Source of the DNA: Formosa haliotis
GTDB taxonomy: Bacteria; Bacteroidota; Bacteroidia; Flavobacteriales; Flavobacteriaceae
Length of the DNA stretch: 64,000 bases
NCBI RefSeq assembly: GCF_001685485.1
Contig: NZ_BDEL01000001.1
Location: 1,299,501-1,363,500 of the forward strand
Reading direction: 5' to 3'
Part shown: one piece after another, positions 1-9,258 of the stretch
Layout: every line of letters begins with the position of its first letter
How positions within the stretch are numbered: position 1 is the first letter of the stretch
Translations under genes and position numbers: made by a program
Notes under the pieces: model-generated
Database searches by the model: none
What the model saw: the letters and a program-made list of their open reading frames with translations, nothing else
What the model was told of the DNA's origin: nothing

Positions 1-274
1 GTTTTCCTTCTATTCCGTCGGCTAAATTAGCCAAGGGTAACCAATCTTTATATTTTTCACTTTTATTTAAAAACCGTGTCCTTAAAATATCGACCTTAAA
101 CAAGCCGGTTTCTTCTAAATACTGTTTCATCATAATTGTTGATTTTGGCCACACATCGTGATTGTTCTGACCATCGACAATTAAAACTTTTATTTTCTTT
201 TTTACTTCTGCATTACTAAACGCACTTGTACTTAAACATACACTCAGTAATAAAAACACTATTCGTTTAAACAT
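1..274 (-). CDS. ThuA-like domain protein, N-terminal part (runs off window)
   Basis: The reading frame starts with ATG at 274 and continues past the window edge, so only about 91 residues are visible. The start MFKRIVFLLLSVCLSTSAFS is a clear signal peptide. It is followed by KIKVLIVDGQNNHDVW, typical of the first beta strand and loop of ThuA-like (trehalose-utilisation, glutamine-amidotransferase-fold) proteins of Bacteroidota. The catalytic role of this family is unsettled. It lies 58 bases after the sugar isomerase gene on the same strand and is probably the last visible gene of the same sugar-catabolism operon. Family assignment rests on the N-terminal motif only. Confidence 0.7.
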   Translation of the reverse strand, partial: MFKRIVFLLLSVCLSTSAFSNAEVKKKIKVLIVDGQNNHDVWPKSTIMMKQYLEETGLFKVDILRTRFLNKSEKYKDWLPLANLADGIEGK

Positions 275-332
275 GTTTCAACCTATTTTTAATTCGTTCA
301 GGGTTATGATTATTCAGATCATTTAGAAATTT

Positions 333-1385
333 CTAAATCCCTAGTATTGATTTTAAAAGTTGTTCGTCGGGTTTCGCACTAGCAAAATCATCAAAACTAC
401 GTTCTGCGGCTTCTATAATATGACTTTGAATAAACGGCGCTCCTTCTTTAGCCCCTTGATTTGAAGATTTTATACAACATTCCCACTCCATTACAGCCCA
501 AACATCGCAGTCGTATTTTGTTAGTTTTGTAAAAATACTTTTAAAATCTACCTGACCATCTCCGAGAGATCTGAATCGACCAGCACGATCGCTCCAATCG
601 GCATAACCGCCATAAACCCCTTGTTTTCCTGAGGCGTTAAATTCTGCATCCTTTACATGAAACGCTTTAATACGCTCGTGGTAATAGTCTATAAACTTTA
701 AATAATCTAATTGTTGGAGTACAAAATGACTAGGATCGTATAAAATATTGGCGCGCTTATGATTTTTAGTAGCATCTAGAAATCGTTCAAAAGAGGTTCC
801 GTCGTGTAAATCTTCTCCCGGATGCAACTCGTAACAAACATCGACGCCCTGCTCATCAAAATGATTTAAAATAGGTAACCACCGTTTTGCCAATTCTTCG
901 AACCCCATGTCTACCAATCCTTGTGGTCGTTGTGGCCAAGGATATACGGTATGCCACAATAAGGCTCCAGAAAAAGTAGCATGCGATGCTAGTCCTAATT
1001 TCCCACTTGCAGTTCCCGCTTTTTTAAGCGTATCGATAGCCCACTCTGTTCTTGCTTTCGGGTTACCCTTAACTTTGTCTGGTGCAAAGCCATCAAACAA
1101 AGTGTCGTAAGCAGGGTTTACAGCTACCAATTGTCCTTGCAGATGGGTTGATAATTCGGTAATTTCTAATCCGTATGAATTCACCTTAGCTTTTAATTCA
1201 TCGCAATACGTATCACTTGTCGCTGCAAGATCTAAATCTATTAAACCAGATTCCCATGTTGGAATTTGAATGCCTTTATACCCTAAATCTGACACCCATT
1301 TACATAAGCCGTCTAGGGTATTAAATGGCTTTTCGCTTCCTACAAATTGTGCTAAAAATATAGCTGGTCCTTTAATTGTTTTCAT
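333..1385 (-). CDS. Sugar phosphate isomerase/epimerase (xylose-isomerase-like TIM barrel)
   Basis: About 350 residues from ATG at 1385 (MKTIKGPAIF); an upstream in-frame ATG at 1418 would add 11 residues that do not resemble the family. Candidate metal and substrate residues are visible along the barrel: CYELHPGED, ILYDPSHF, KAFHVKDAEF and AVMEWECC, each at a strand end as in AP-endonuclease-family-2 isomerases. Such enzymes interconvert keto sugars or act on oxidised sugar intermediates in the cytoplasm. The gene follows the Gfo/Idh/MocA oxidoreductase by 49 bases, and this pairing is common in Bacteroidota sugar operons. A 6-bp hairpin (1397-1402 with 1411-1416) lies 11 bases before the start and could influence translation. 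The substrate cannot be read from the sequence. Confidence 0.85.
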   Translation of the reverse strand: MKTIKGPAIFLAQFVGSEKPFNTLDGLCKWVSDLGYKGIQIPTWESGLIDLDLAATSDTYCDELKAKVNSYGLEITELSTHLQGQLVAVNPAYDTLFDGFAPDKVKGNPKARTEWAIDTLKKAGTASGKLGLASHATFSGALLWHTVYPWPQRPQGLVDMGFEELAKRWLPILNHFDEQGVDVCYELHPGEDLHDGTSFERFLDATKNHKRANILYDPSHFVLQQLDYLKFIDYYHERIKAFHVKDAEFNASGKQGVYGGYADWSDRAGRFRSLGDGQVDFKSIFTKLTKYDCDVWAVMEWECCIKSSNQGAKEGAPFIQSHIIEAAERSFDDFASAKPDEQLLKSILGI

Positions 1386-1434
1386 ATCCGTTCCTAGCCT
1401 CTCAAAAGCAAGAGGCATTTATTTTATATTAATA

Positions 1435-2583
1435 TTATATTTTAGTCCAGTTTGAATTATTATCGTTGCTTTCCACAGCTGCATAAATAAATTTCATACC
1501 ACGTACGCCCTCCTCTATCCTTGGATAATCTGGATTTTCGACAACTTCTCCTGCATTTACACTTAAAATGTGCTTGGCAAAATTCTTATAAATGGTTGCA
1601 AAAGCTTCTAAATATCCTTCTGGATGCCCCGACGGAATTCTTGAAACCTCTAGCGCTTCAGGGTGAAGACCATTTCCATTTGGTGAATATATTTTTTTAG
1701 GTTCATTTAACCATCGAGTAATTAATTCGTTCGGATTTTCTTGATACCATTCTAAGCTTCCTTTCTCTCCATAAACCTTAATGGCTAAATTATTTTCTTC
1801 GCCTAAAGCGATTTGAGAAATTGAAATGCTTCCTTTTGCTCCATTCTCCATACGGATAAGCATATTACCGTCGTCGTCTAAAACGCGACCTTTCCCAAAC
1901 ACCCCTAAATCGGCTGCTACCTCAGCAACATTAAGCCCAGTAACGTAAGAAATTAAATTTTCTGCATGTATACCAATATCGCCTAGAGCACCTCCAATTC
2001 CCGATTTGGAAGGATCGGTTCTCCAAGCTGCTTGTTTTTGTCCTGTGGTTTCTATGGTTGTAGACAACCAGCCTTGCAGATATTGGGCTTGTATTTTTCT
2101 AATTTTACCCAGTTCGCCGGCAGCTATCATGGCTTTGGCCTGCTTTACCATAGCGTTCCCAGTATAATTATGCGTAAGTGCAAATAATTTACCACTTTCC
2201 TTTATGATGGATTGTAATGTTGTGGCTTCTTCAAGCGTTAATGTTACAGGCTTATCGCAAATCACGTGAAACCCATGTTCTAGAGCCATTTTAGCTGGTG
2301 GAAAATGCATGTGATTCGGAGTTACGATAGCCACAAAATCCATTCGGATGTCTTCTGGTAATTCTTTCTCTTTAAGAATCATCTCTTCAAATGTTTTGTA
2401 GCACCTGCTTTCTTTTAAATGCAATGCTTTTCCCGAAGCAATAGATTTTTCTTCAGTACTACTAAATGCACCACATACTAATTCAATCATACCATCTATG
2501 GCCGCCGCTTTTCTGTGTACATCTCCAATAAACGAGCCGGTGCCACCACCGACCATTCCCATTCTTAATTTTCTAGTCATCAT
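1435..2583 (-). CDS. Gfo/Idh/MocA family NAD(P)-dependent oxidoreductase
   Basis: 382 residues. The N-terminal Rossmann loop is visible as GMVGGGTGSFIGDVHRKA, and the family signature around residue 110 reads CDKPVTLTLEEA (the EKP-type lysine). A C-terminal alpha/beta substrate domain follows. These enzymes oxidise or reduce hydroxyls of sugars and inositols with a nicotinamide cofactor. There is a double ATG at the start; the first (2583) has AAGG six bases upstream. The gene begins 4 bases after the stop of the MFS permease and is followed by the isomerase, so import, oxidation and isomerisation look co-transcribed. The specific sugar is unknown. Confidence 0.88.
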   Translation of the reverse strand: MMTRKLRMGMVGGGTGSFIGDVHRKAAAIDGMIELVCGAFSSTEEKSIASGKALHLKESRCYKTFEEMILKEKELPEDIRMDFVAIVTPNHMHFPPAKMALEHGFHVICDKPVTLTLEEATTLQSIIKESGKLFALTHNYTGNAMVKQAKAMIAAGELGKIRKIQAQYLQGWLSTTIETTGQKQAAWRTDPSKSGIGGALGDIGIHAENLISYVTGLNVAEVAADLGVFGKGRVLDDDGNMLIRMENGAKGSISISQIALGEENNLAIKVYGEKGSLEWYQENPNELITRWLNEPKKIYSPNGNGLHPEALEVSRIPSGHPEGYLEAFATIYKNFAKHILSVNAGEVVENPDYPRIEEGVRGMKFIYAAVESNDNNSNWTKI

Positions 2584-2587
2584 AACC

Positions 2588-3766
2588 TTATACGTGTTCT
2601 GTTATTAACGATTTATTTTTTTTCATATATATATTTAAGCCCAAAAAGGCTACGATAAGAATTGCAGGAAGTATAGACATTGTTCTTAAGGCCTCTTCTG
2701 CACTGGCATTATCCATTAAATGTCCCATTATGGGTAATACTATAGAAACCGAAAACATACCAGCTCCTCCCATAATAGAAAGTCCTAGAGCTCCTGTTTC
2801 TGGCAGGTATTCGGCAACAAAACCTAACATGGTTGGCCAGAAAAATGTTACCCCAATAGCAAAAACGGCAGCTGCTACAAAGGTCATTCCCTCACTGGTA
2901 ATAGTAAGTAGCCATAAGCCAATAAAAGTAAAAATGGCTGAATATAATAACATTCCGGAAGGCTTTAATTTATGCACGACCTGACCAGCAAATAGTCTAC
3001 CCAAAGCCATTATGCCGTTAATAAATGCCAATACCAATAAAGGAGAAGCTACAGATGATTTTAAAAGAGATTCTATGCGCTGCGTAGTTCCTAACTCTGA
3101 AGCGGCAGTAAGTAACATACAAAACACCATAAATAGAAATAAAGGATTGAAGATACTAGAGAACATTTTTTTGTTGCTTACCCCCAACTGAACCCGCTCG
3201 GTTACTGGAATATTTTGCCCATAAAACAACACAGCATATAATATTAATGGAATGAATAAGGTGCCCACCATAACTTGCCAACTTAAGCCTAACACATCCA
3301 TGATAAGCCATGCTACCAAGGCCCCAATTACAATTCCTCCTGGAAACCACACATGAAATCTGTTTAACATTTTAGTTTTTTCCTTCGGATACATCGAGGC
3401 AATCATTGGGTTTAAAGCCGCTTCTACCATACCGTTTCCGATACCAATACATAAGGTGGCTATAAATAAGGAGGTCATAGAATCGGCCATAAGAGTTAAT
3501 ACGATACCTAGAGCATGCGTAATAAAGGCCATCCAAATGATTTTTTTTATCCCTAGTAAATCCACTAAAGGTCCCCCAATAATCATAGCAATAGTAAATC
3601 CAAAAAAGGCTGGTGCAAAGGCATAGCCCAATTGTTCTAAAGTTAATCCTACGCCTTCTGGACCAAATACCGTTTCTAATCGTGCTCGAATAGCAAATGT
3701 CATTGCTGTTGTAATTAAAGCGAGGCAGCTCGCTAGAAAAAGCCTGTCTTTATTAATGCCTTCCAT
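2588..3766 (-). CDS. MFS transporter, probable sugar permease
   Basis: 392 residues with about twelve hydrophobic segments in two halves. The loop between TM2 and TM3 (GGPLVDLLGIKKIIWMA) and the later RLFAG motif are typical of the major facilitator superfamily. It ends in a short lysine-rich tail. It is the first gene of a four-gene minus-strand run (permease, oxidoreductase, isomerase, ThuA-like), so it most likely brings the operon's sugar across the inner membrane. The upstream gap of about 220 bases to the AraC gene should hold the operon promoter; I see no unambiguous Bacteroidota -33/-7 pair in it. Confidence 0.82.
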   Translation of the reverse strand: MEGINKDRLFLASCLALITTAMTFAIRARLETVFGPEGVGLTLEQLGYAFAPAFFGFTIAMIIGGPLVDLLGIKKIIWMAFITHALGIVLTLMADSMTSLFIATLCIGIGNGMVEAALNPMIASMYPKEKTKMLNRFHVWFPGGIVIGALVAWLIMDVLGLSWQVMVGTLFIPLILYAVLFYGQNIPVTERVQLGVSNKKMFSSIFNPLFLFMVFCMLLTAASELGTTQRIESLLKSSVASPLLVLAFINGIMALGRLFAGQVVHKLKPSGMLLYSAIFTFIGLWLLTITSEGMTFVAAAVFAIGVTFFWPTMLGFVAEYLPETGALGLSIMGGAGMFSVSIVLPIMGHLMDNASAEEALRTMSILPAILIVAFLGLNIYMKKNKSLITEHV

Positions 3767-3969
3767 AAAAATTCACTTAGTTAGTTTGTAAATACAAAAT
3801 AATCTTCCTGATTAAGACTATAATGTAGCAGGCAAAAGTGTTTTTGGTTTATAAGATTTAGGTGAATTATATTTCCTAAAGAATCTTTTCACTTTTGTGT
3901 GGTTGATGCTTTGTGAAAATAAGGAATACCTTTAAAAAATGCGTCTATAATTATTCAGTGAAAAATATT

Positions 3970-3999
3970 AAACACCTTTAAGAAAGGTTTTAGGTGTTT
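3970..3999 (-). terminator. Hairpin at the end of the AraC-family gene
   Basis: AAACACCT (3970-3977) pairs with AGGTGTTT (3992-3999), with 14 bases between. The right arm overlaps the TAA stop of the AraC-family gene, and an AT-rich stretch follows on the minus strand. Probable intrinsic terminator separating it from the permease operon; the U-tract is weak. Confidence 0.5.
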
Positions 4000-5021
4000 T
4001 GTAATTCTAATTCCTCGCACCTAAGTCGATAAGTATTAGGAGAACATTTTTCATGTTTTTTAAAGACTGTAGCAAAATACTGACTAGACGTAAACCCACA
4101 CATGTAGGCCACTTCGGCTATAGTAAGATTTTTATGTTCCTGAAATATCTTTTTAGATAGTTCTAAGCGCTTCATGGTTAAGTAGCGCATGGGAGTTAAA
4201 TTTGTTATTTGTTTACAATGGTAAGTAAATCGCGTTAAACCTACACCCGCAGATTGTGCCATTAATTCGATAGTCCATTGCTCGGAAAGATTTTTTTCTA
4301 ACTCTTTTAAAAAGTATCCTACACTTCTTGAACTATCGGTTAAGGCTTCATTTAATACAATATCATCGGCATCTAAAAGATCTAGTAAAGCCAACAATAA
4401 CTGGTTAATTAAGACTCTTATTTTTGAGGCACTACTACCATTTTCATCGGCATTTATAGCTTTATTTAACTTACAAAAACAATCTTTGATACTCTGATTT
4501 GTTTTTAAAATTGATTTTTCATTATATCTTAAAATGTTTGTAAGTCGCTTTAAATCGTGTTCCGTCAAGGCAATCCAATCTGGCCAAACCCAATCTTGAT
4601 GTGGCCTTCTAACACCTAAATCTATAATCACCCAGTAAAACTTTCCCATACCAATATTAGGGTTCCCAACTTTATGAGCTTCCCATGGTCGTGTAATCGT
4701 TAAATGGTTTGGCTTAAGCAAAACTTCCTTCCCTTCCTGTGCATACGGCATACTCCCCGATTCTAGAAAATGAAATTCTATCCCTTCATTTCTATGCCAA
4801 TCTAAGCCCCAATCTTGTGGTTCATTAGCATCCCAGTATCCAACACTATTTAATCCTAGCGTATTTTCATCTAAACGATTACCCGGATAAGAATGCCTGG
4901 AAAGTCCGTTAAAATCTATTTTTTTACGACGGAAAGCATCTATTAAAGGCAAACAGGTATCGGCATGATAAACAATACCTTCTGCCATATAGGGTTCGAT
5001 TTTATTCTGAGTTGCTTTCAC
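3990..5021 (-). CDS. AraC family transcriptional regulator
   Basis: 343 residues. The N-terminal half looks like a cupin-type ligand-sensing domain (LESGSMPYAQEGKEVLLKPN, then TITRPWEAHKVG). The last ~100 residues form the AraC/XylS double helix-turn-helix: first HTH around WTIELMAQSAGVGLTRFTYH, second around TIAEVAYMCGFTSSQYFATV, then SPNTYR. No signal peptide or membrane segment, so a cytoplasmic one-component regulator. It lies between the sugar operon (same strand, downstream) and a divergently transcribed TonB-dependent receptor 252 bases away. It could control either or both. Confidence 0.9.
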   Translation of the reverse strand: MKATQNKIEPYMAEGIVYHADTCLPLIDAFRRKKIDFNGLSRHSYPGNRLDENTLGLNSVGYWDANEPQDWGLDWHRNEGIEFHFLESGSMPYAQEGKEVLLKPNHLTITRPWEAHKVGNPNIGMGKFYWVIIDLGVRRPHQDWVWPDWIALTEHDLKRLTNILRYNEKSILKTNQSIKDCFCKLNKAINADENGSSASKIRVLINQLLLALLDLLDADDIVLNEALTDSSRSVGYFLKELEKNLSEQWTIELMAQSAGVGLTRFTYHCKQITNLTPMRYLTMKRLELSKKIFQEHKNLTIAEVAYMCGFTSSQYFATVFKKHEKCSPNTYRLRCEELELQNT

Positions 5022-5273
5022 TAATGATAAATAAATTTTCGCTCTACAAAATACGTATTTTTTAATACTTATACATTTACTTTATATATTTATCAAATTA
5101 AAGCTACTCTTTTAACTTATTTGGCAATACACCTATACCCTATAAAAACCATACCCGTATATGTAAGCTCAAGATGTTTAAAACATTTCAGTGGTATAAT
5201 CTGAACTGTTTTTAAATATATTTTGTATTATTTTACTCACCTTTAAAATTATTAAACACTTCCTAAATTAACT

Positions 5274-8090
5274 ATGAATACACTTAAGTTTTTTATGCCA
5301 TTGCTAATACTAGCAAACACCTTAATTATTAGCGCACAATCAACCTTTAACGGTATAATAAAAGACAGTAACAACACCCCTATTGAAGGTGTAAACATAA
5401 TTCTAAATTCATCCCTATACAGCGTAAGTAATGCTCAAGGTGCGTTCACCATTAAAAATATTCCTAACGGGACATATGCTTTTAACATTTCTCACATAGG
5501 TTATAAAAGTATACATGATACCCTAACATTTAATTCTACCACTAAAACCCAGTCCTATGTTTTAACAACCGACTTATTAAATTTACACACAGTTGTAGTA
5601 ACGGGTACTTTCAGCCCAAGAACAGCTCTAGAGTCTAACACTGCTGTTAGCACCTTAAATACTAAGGAAATTCAACAGGTATATCCGCAAGGCACTGCTA
5701 ATTTATTACAAAATATTACCGGCACTTATACCGATGCTTCTGCTGGCGAAGTATTTACGAGGGTGTATACTAGAGGTGTTTCGGCGGCTGCCGAAGACGA
5801 TATGGGATGGTACTATGTGTCTTTACAAGAAGATGGTTTACCTGTAAGTTTGGTACAACACTCCTATTACGGTTCCGATTTATTTAATCGCACCGATTTA
5901 ACCACGCAACGCGTGGAAGCTTTGAGAGGTGGAAGTGCATCTATTACCGCTATGAATGCCCCTGGTGGTGTTTATAACTTTATTTCTAAAACTAATACAG
6001 AAGCTTTAGGGGGTGAAATTCAGATTCAAACCGGAGTTCAAGGGGAAGGCAATTTAATGTACAGAGTCGATGGGATCTATGGTGGAGATTTAGGTAACAA
6101 TTGGTCTATAAACTTTGGTGGCCATTACAGGCATGATGAAGGTGCTAGAAATACCGATTTCACTTTTAATAAAGGCGGACAACTTAAGTTTAACGTTATT
6201 AAAGAAAACTCGCGCGGGTATTTTAAACTTTACGGAAAATATTTAAACGATTATACTAACCGATATACTGGCGTTGCTGCTACAAATTGGGATAACCCTA
6301 AAGCTGCCTTTGGCCAAAATTTTAATTATACTGCCTTAATGATGCCAGGATTTAGTGCACAAATTCCAGACGGAAGGTATTTAAGTGAAGGTAAAACCAA
6401 TAGTTTCGATCCTTCAAAAGGTGCACATGTTAAAGATTTAGCAGTTGGATTTGATTTCTTTCAATATTTAGGCAACCAATGGACTATAAAAAATAATGTA
6501 AAGTTCTCCTCTAAACGTGCCAATTGGCAAACCTCTATAAGTAATGCTTTTGTATCGATTAGCGATCCAACGGCGTACTATCTTATAAGTAACGGAAATC
6601 CGTTTCCTGTTGGACAAATTGTATTTCGAGATGCCAATTCTGGCAACGAGCTAGCTAGAATAGATAATAGTGGTATTTTCTCTGGAAATCCTTCTGAATA
6701 TTTAACCAATGGAAGACTACCTAATGATGCTATTATGGGAACCTCGACCTGGTATAAAGATAATGACGCGAACGAAATCATGCAGCAATTAACGCTTAGA
6801 AAAGCGTGGGATAAGCATGATTTAAATATGGGGCTAGCTTCTGGATTTTCGGACACCTCTGTGTTCACTCAAGGCAGTTTTGCATTTTCAACGTACGAGA
6901 ATAATCCGCGTATGCTACAAGTAACTTTAGAAAACCCAAATGAAGCCGTTGTTGCCTTATCCGATCGTTTTGGGGTAAGTAATTACGGTGGATTATTTTT
7001 TACTAACAGCAGTGCTAAAGTCACGCAACTGGCTGCTTTCGCCAACGACCATTGGACAATAACCGATAAGCTTAAATTGGATTTGGGATTGCGATACGAA
7101 TCCATTACGCATAAAGGTAGCAATGACAGATTTGCGCCGTTTACCCAAGTAGGTGGATTAGATGGCAATGAAAACACAGCGTACGACAACAATATTTTAC
7201 AACCTACGGGGGCGCAAGACGACTTTAACTTCACCTATAATTACCTGTCTTATTCTGGAGGAATCAATTATGAAGTTACTGAAGATGCAGCAGCATTTGC
7301 ACGTGTTTCCAAAGGCCATAAAGCACCAGAATTGAATTACTATTTCAACAACTTCTCGAATGTCCCTATCAACAAAAAAGGAGAAGTACAAGATATCAAT
7401 CAAATCGAATTAGGGTTTAAATCTAGTTTTAAAACCATTTCGTTTACTACTACTTTATTTTGGAGTGAACTTAAAAACATTGGAGTTTCAAATTTTGAAT
7501 TTGATGAGGAAACCAGTAATATTTTCTATACGCCAATTCAGTTTAACACCTCTAGAACTGTGGGCTTAGAATGGGAAAGTGTGTATGCACCTTTTGAACA
7601 TTTTGCCTTTCGTTTTAATGGTGTTATCCAAAACCCAAAGGCTACAAATTGGAAGGTTTATGATGCAGCTGGTACGGTTGATACTGGCGATGATAGCATT
7701 ACCGATTATTCTGGAAACACCTTGGCTTTTAATCCTAAATTGATGTTTAATTTAAATGCAGAATACAACAAAAACAAAGTGTCATCTTTTATTAAATGGC
7801 AATATATGGGCACACGAGAAGGAAATGTGGCCAATGCGTTTCAATTAAACCCCTATAGTATTTTTAGTGCGGGGTTTGGCTATCAGTTTACCACTAATAT
7901 ATCGGCAAATGTACTCGCTACAAACCTATTTAATTCAGACGGATTGGCTAATTTCTTAGGAGCCAACACCTTTGGAGCCAATGCCAATGGTGCTACTCCA
8001 GAATATATTGAAGCTAATCCCGATGCTAGTTTTGTTGTAGTGCCTGTTTTACCACGAGCAATGCTCTTACAATTAAACTACAGTTTCTAG
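5274..8090 (+). CDS. TonB-dependent receptor with carboxypeptidase-regulatory-like N-terminus
   Basis: 938 residues. Signal peptide MNTLKFFMPLLILANTLIISA is followed by a CarboxypepD_reg-like beta-sandwich (about 25-105: GIIKDSNNTPIEGVNIIL, YAFNISHIGYKS). The plug starts around 110 (VVVTGTFSPRTALESNTAVS) and contains EALRGGSASITAMNAPGGVYNFISK. A 22-strand barrel ends in LQLNYSF. This is an outer-membrane, energy-dependent importer. No SusD partner lies beside it, so it is an orphan receptor rather than a SusCD pair. It is divergent from the AraC regulator, which may control it. The ligand is unknown. Confidence 0.92.
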   Translation: MNTLKFFMPLLILANTLIISAQSTFNGIIKDSNNTPIEGVNIILNSSLYSVSNAQGAFTIKNIPNGTYAFNISHIGYKSIHDTLTFNSTTKTQSYVLTTDLLNLHTVVVTGTFSPRTALESNTAVSTLNTKEIQQVYPQGTANLLQNITGTYTDASAGEVFTRVYTRGVSAAAEDDMGWYYVSLQEDGLPVSLVQHSYYGSDLFNRTDLTTQRVEALRGGSASITAMNAPGGVYNFISKTNTEALGGEIQIQTGVQGEGNLMYRVDGIYGGDLGNNWSINFGGHYRHDEGARNTDFTFNKGGQLKFNVIKENSRGYFKLYGKYLNDYTNRYTGVAATNWDNPKAAFGQNFNYTALMMPGFSAQIPDGRYLSEGKTNSFDPSKGAHVKDLAVGFDFFQYLGNQWTIKNNVKFSSKRANWQTSISNAFVSISDPTAYYLISNGNPFPVGQIVFRDANSGNELARIDNSGIFSGNPSEYLTNGRLPNDAIMGTSTWYKDNDANEIMQQLTLRKAWDKHDLNMGLASGFSDTSVFTQGSFAFSTYENNPRMLQVTLENPNEAVVALSDRFGVSNYGGLFFTNSSAKVTQLAAFANDHWTITDKLKLDLGLRYESITHKGSNDRFAPFTQVGGLDGNENTAYDNNILQPTGAQDDFNFTYNYLSYSGGINYEVTEDAAAFARVSKGHKAPELNYYFNNFSNVPINKKGEVQDINQIELGFKSSFKTISFTTTLFWSELKNIGVSNFEFDEETSNIFYTPIQFNTSRTVGLEWESVYAPFEHFAFRFNGVIQNPKATNWKVYDAAGTVDTGDDSITDYSGNTLAFNPKLMFNLNAEYNKNKVSSFIKWQYMGTREGNVANAFQLNPYSIFSAGFGYQFTTNISANVLATNLFNSDGLANFLGANTFGANANGATPEYIEANPDASFVVVPVLPRAMLLQLNYSF

Positions 8091-8126
8091 TGGCCTCTGT
8101 AAAGTGAGACATTAATGTAAAAAAAA

Positions 8127-8182
8127 GAGGCTGTCTAAAAAGAGTAAAAATTCGTCATTCTGAATTTATTTCAGAATCTCAT
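8127..8182 (+). repeat. REP-like repeat, left copy, containing an 8-bp hairpin
   Basis: Starts with GAGGCTGTCTAAAAAG and includes the stem ATTCTGAA (8157-8164) / TTCAGAAT (8170-8177) with a 5-base loop, flanked by GTC and CTCAT. The same layout recurs inverted at 9204-9258 with compensated stem changes. Confidence 0.6.
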
Positions 8183-8244
8183 CATATATATAACGTGATT
8201 GTATAAGATTATTTGGGTGGTTCAAGCAACTAATTTAGCAAATA

Positions 8245-8286
8245 CAAACCGAATAGAAAATCCTTGCGGATTTTCTATTCGGTTTG
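8245..8286. repeat. Perfect 19-bp hairpin downstream of the cassette gene
   Basis: CAAACCGAATAGAAAATCC (8245-8263) is exactly complementary to 8268-8286, with a 4-base TTGC loop. It lies between the REP-like copy and the end of the convergent gene 8326-9162. There is no U-tract on either side, so it is not a classical terminator. It may stabilise the mRNA end, or be a recombination or processing site. Confidence 0.7.
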
Positions 8287-8325
8287 CAGCAGCAATTAAT
8301 TTTATACGGGGTTGTACACCGTTTT

Positions 8326-9162
8326 TTATTGTTTTATATATTCCTTTGTTTTAAAGAAAGTTCTTGTGTCATTAAACACTTTGTCAGTTTTATAATCAAT
8401 CAGCCACATATTGACTTTAAGTTCATTCAGTAATTCGTATTCCAATCTTACAAATCCGTATTTCTCTGAAAAATAGCTTGTCAGTTTTGTAATTCCAATA
8501 TTTGATTTAGCAGTACTTTCAATAATATAACAGTTAATATTTCCGATTTCAGTGTTGACAGTTTTCTTATCGGTTATTTTGTAATTATAGGTTAATAGTA
8601 ATTCTCCTTCCCACTTTCCCCACATTTCATTTCCCCAACCTTCTCCGATAAGCATTTGGTCAGTCCATTCTGTCCCAATTTCGAGTGGACTTTTTATAAA
8701 TGGAAAAGGTGCAGTTTCCAATGAATTGAAAAATCCTTCTCGGATTGGATGAATCCAAACATTGTTGCTATTTTCAACTGCTCCTGTTGACGATAAAGAA
8801 GCGTACATTGGCTCTTCTAAATAAGAAATTTGAGTTTGATTTTCATTTGTTCTGTTAGTGTCTTCAACTGGCTTTACCAATAAATGAATTTTGTCAGTTC
8901 CTATACTGTCTGATTTTGTTTGTACAAGCTCAAAATCGACTTCTCTTTTCTTTTTTTCTTGATTGTGTCTGCTTCTATTTTTTTTCAGTTTATACTTTTT
9001 GTCTTTTATAATAATTTCATAGTCATAAACGAAAACACTTCCTGGTTTATAAATTTTATTATTTAAGTCAATACTATCTTCTTCAATTATAACGGAATCG
9101 TATTGTTGAGAATATCCGATTTGAACTAAAATCAGGAATATAAAAGTCAATTTTGAGTTCAT
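8326..9162 (-). CDS. Secreted hypothetical protein inside inverted repeats
   Basis: 278 residues. MNSKLTFIFLILVQIGYSQQ is a good signal peptide, so the product is probably periplasmic or surface-located. A lysine-rich charged segment (KKYKLKKNRSRHNQEKKKRE) lies around residues 55-75. A C-terminal part alternates strands (INCYIIESTAKSNIGITKL, YFSEKYGFVRLEYELL), loosely like the DUF3108 beta-sheet family, which I would not assert. No catalytic motif is evident. It is AT-rich, unrelated to its neighbours, and boxed in by two nested inverted-repeat pairs, which suggests acquisition as a unit. Function unknown. Confidence 0.75.
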   Translation of the reverse strand: MNSKLTFIFLILVQIGYSQQYDSVIIEEDSIDLNNKIYKPGSVFVYDYEIIIKDKKYKLKKNRSRHNQEKKKREVDFELVQTKSDSIGTDKIHLLVKPVEDTNRTNENQTQISYLEEPMYASLSSTGAVENSNNVWIHPIREGFFNSLETAPFPFIKSPLEIGTEWTDQMLIGEGWGNEMWGKWEGELLLTYNYKITDKKTVNTEIGNINCYIIESTAKSNIGITKLTSYFSEKYGFVRLEYELLNELKVNMWLIDYKTDKVFNDTRTFFKTKEYIKQ

Positions 9163-9203
9163 AAATTTCGTTTTTTTTGGTCAAATGGTGTACAACTAAT
9201 GAA

Positions 9204-9258
9204 ATGAGAACCTGAATCACGTTCAGGTTGACGAAACCTCTACTTTTTAGACAGCCTT
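9204..9258 (-). repeat. REP-like repeat, right copy (inverted relative to the left copy)
   Basis: On the minus strand it begins AGGCTGTCTAAAAAG and carries the hairpin AACCTGAA / TTCAGGTT (forward positions 9209-9216 and 9222-9229) with the same GTC and CTCAT flanks as the left copy. The stem differs from the left copy at two pairs, both compensated. Confidence 0.6.

Noticed and set aside
1397..1416. Hairpin before the isomerase gene as a riboswitch
   Set aside because: Only a 6-bp stem with an 8-base loop and no conserved aptamer sequence; noted in the gene entry only.
6578..6868. 96-residue minus-strand ORF inside the first TonB receptor
   Set aside because: Antisense shadow of a well-supported coding frame; no signal or motif of its own.
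8311..9196. Inner GTTGTACACC pair as integron attC sites
   Set aside because: The core does not follow the GTTRRRY / RYYYAAC consensus, and no integron integrase is seen in the window, so I kept only the neutral description of a cassette-like unit.
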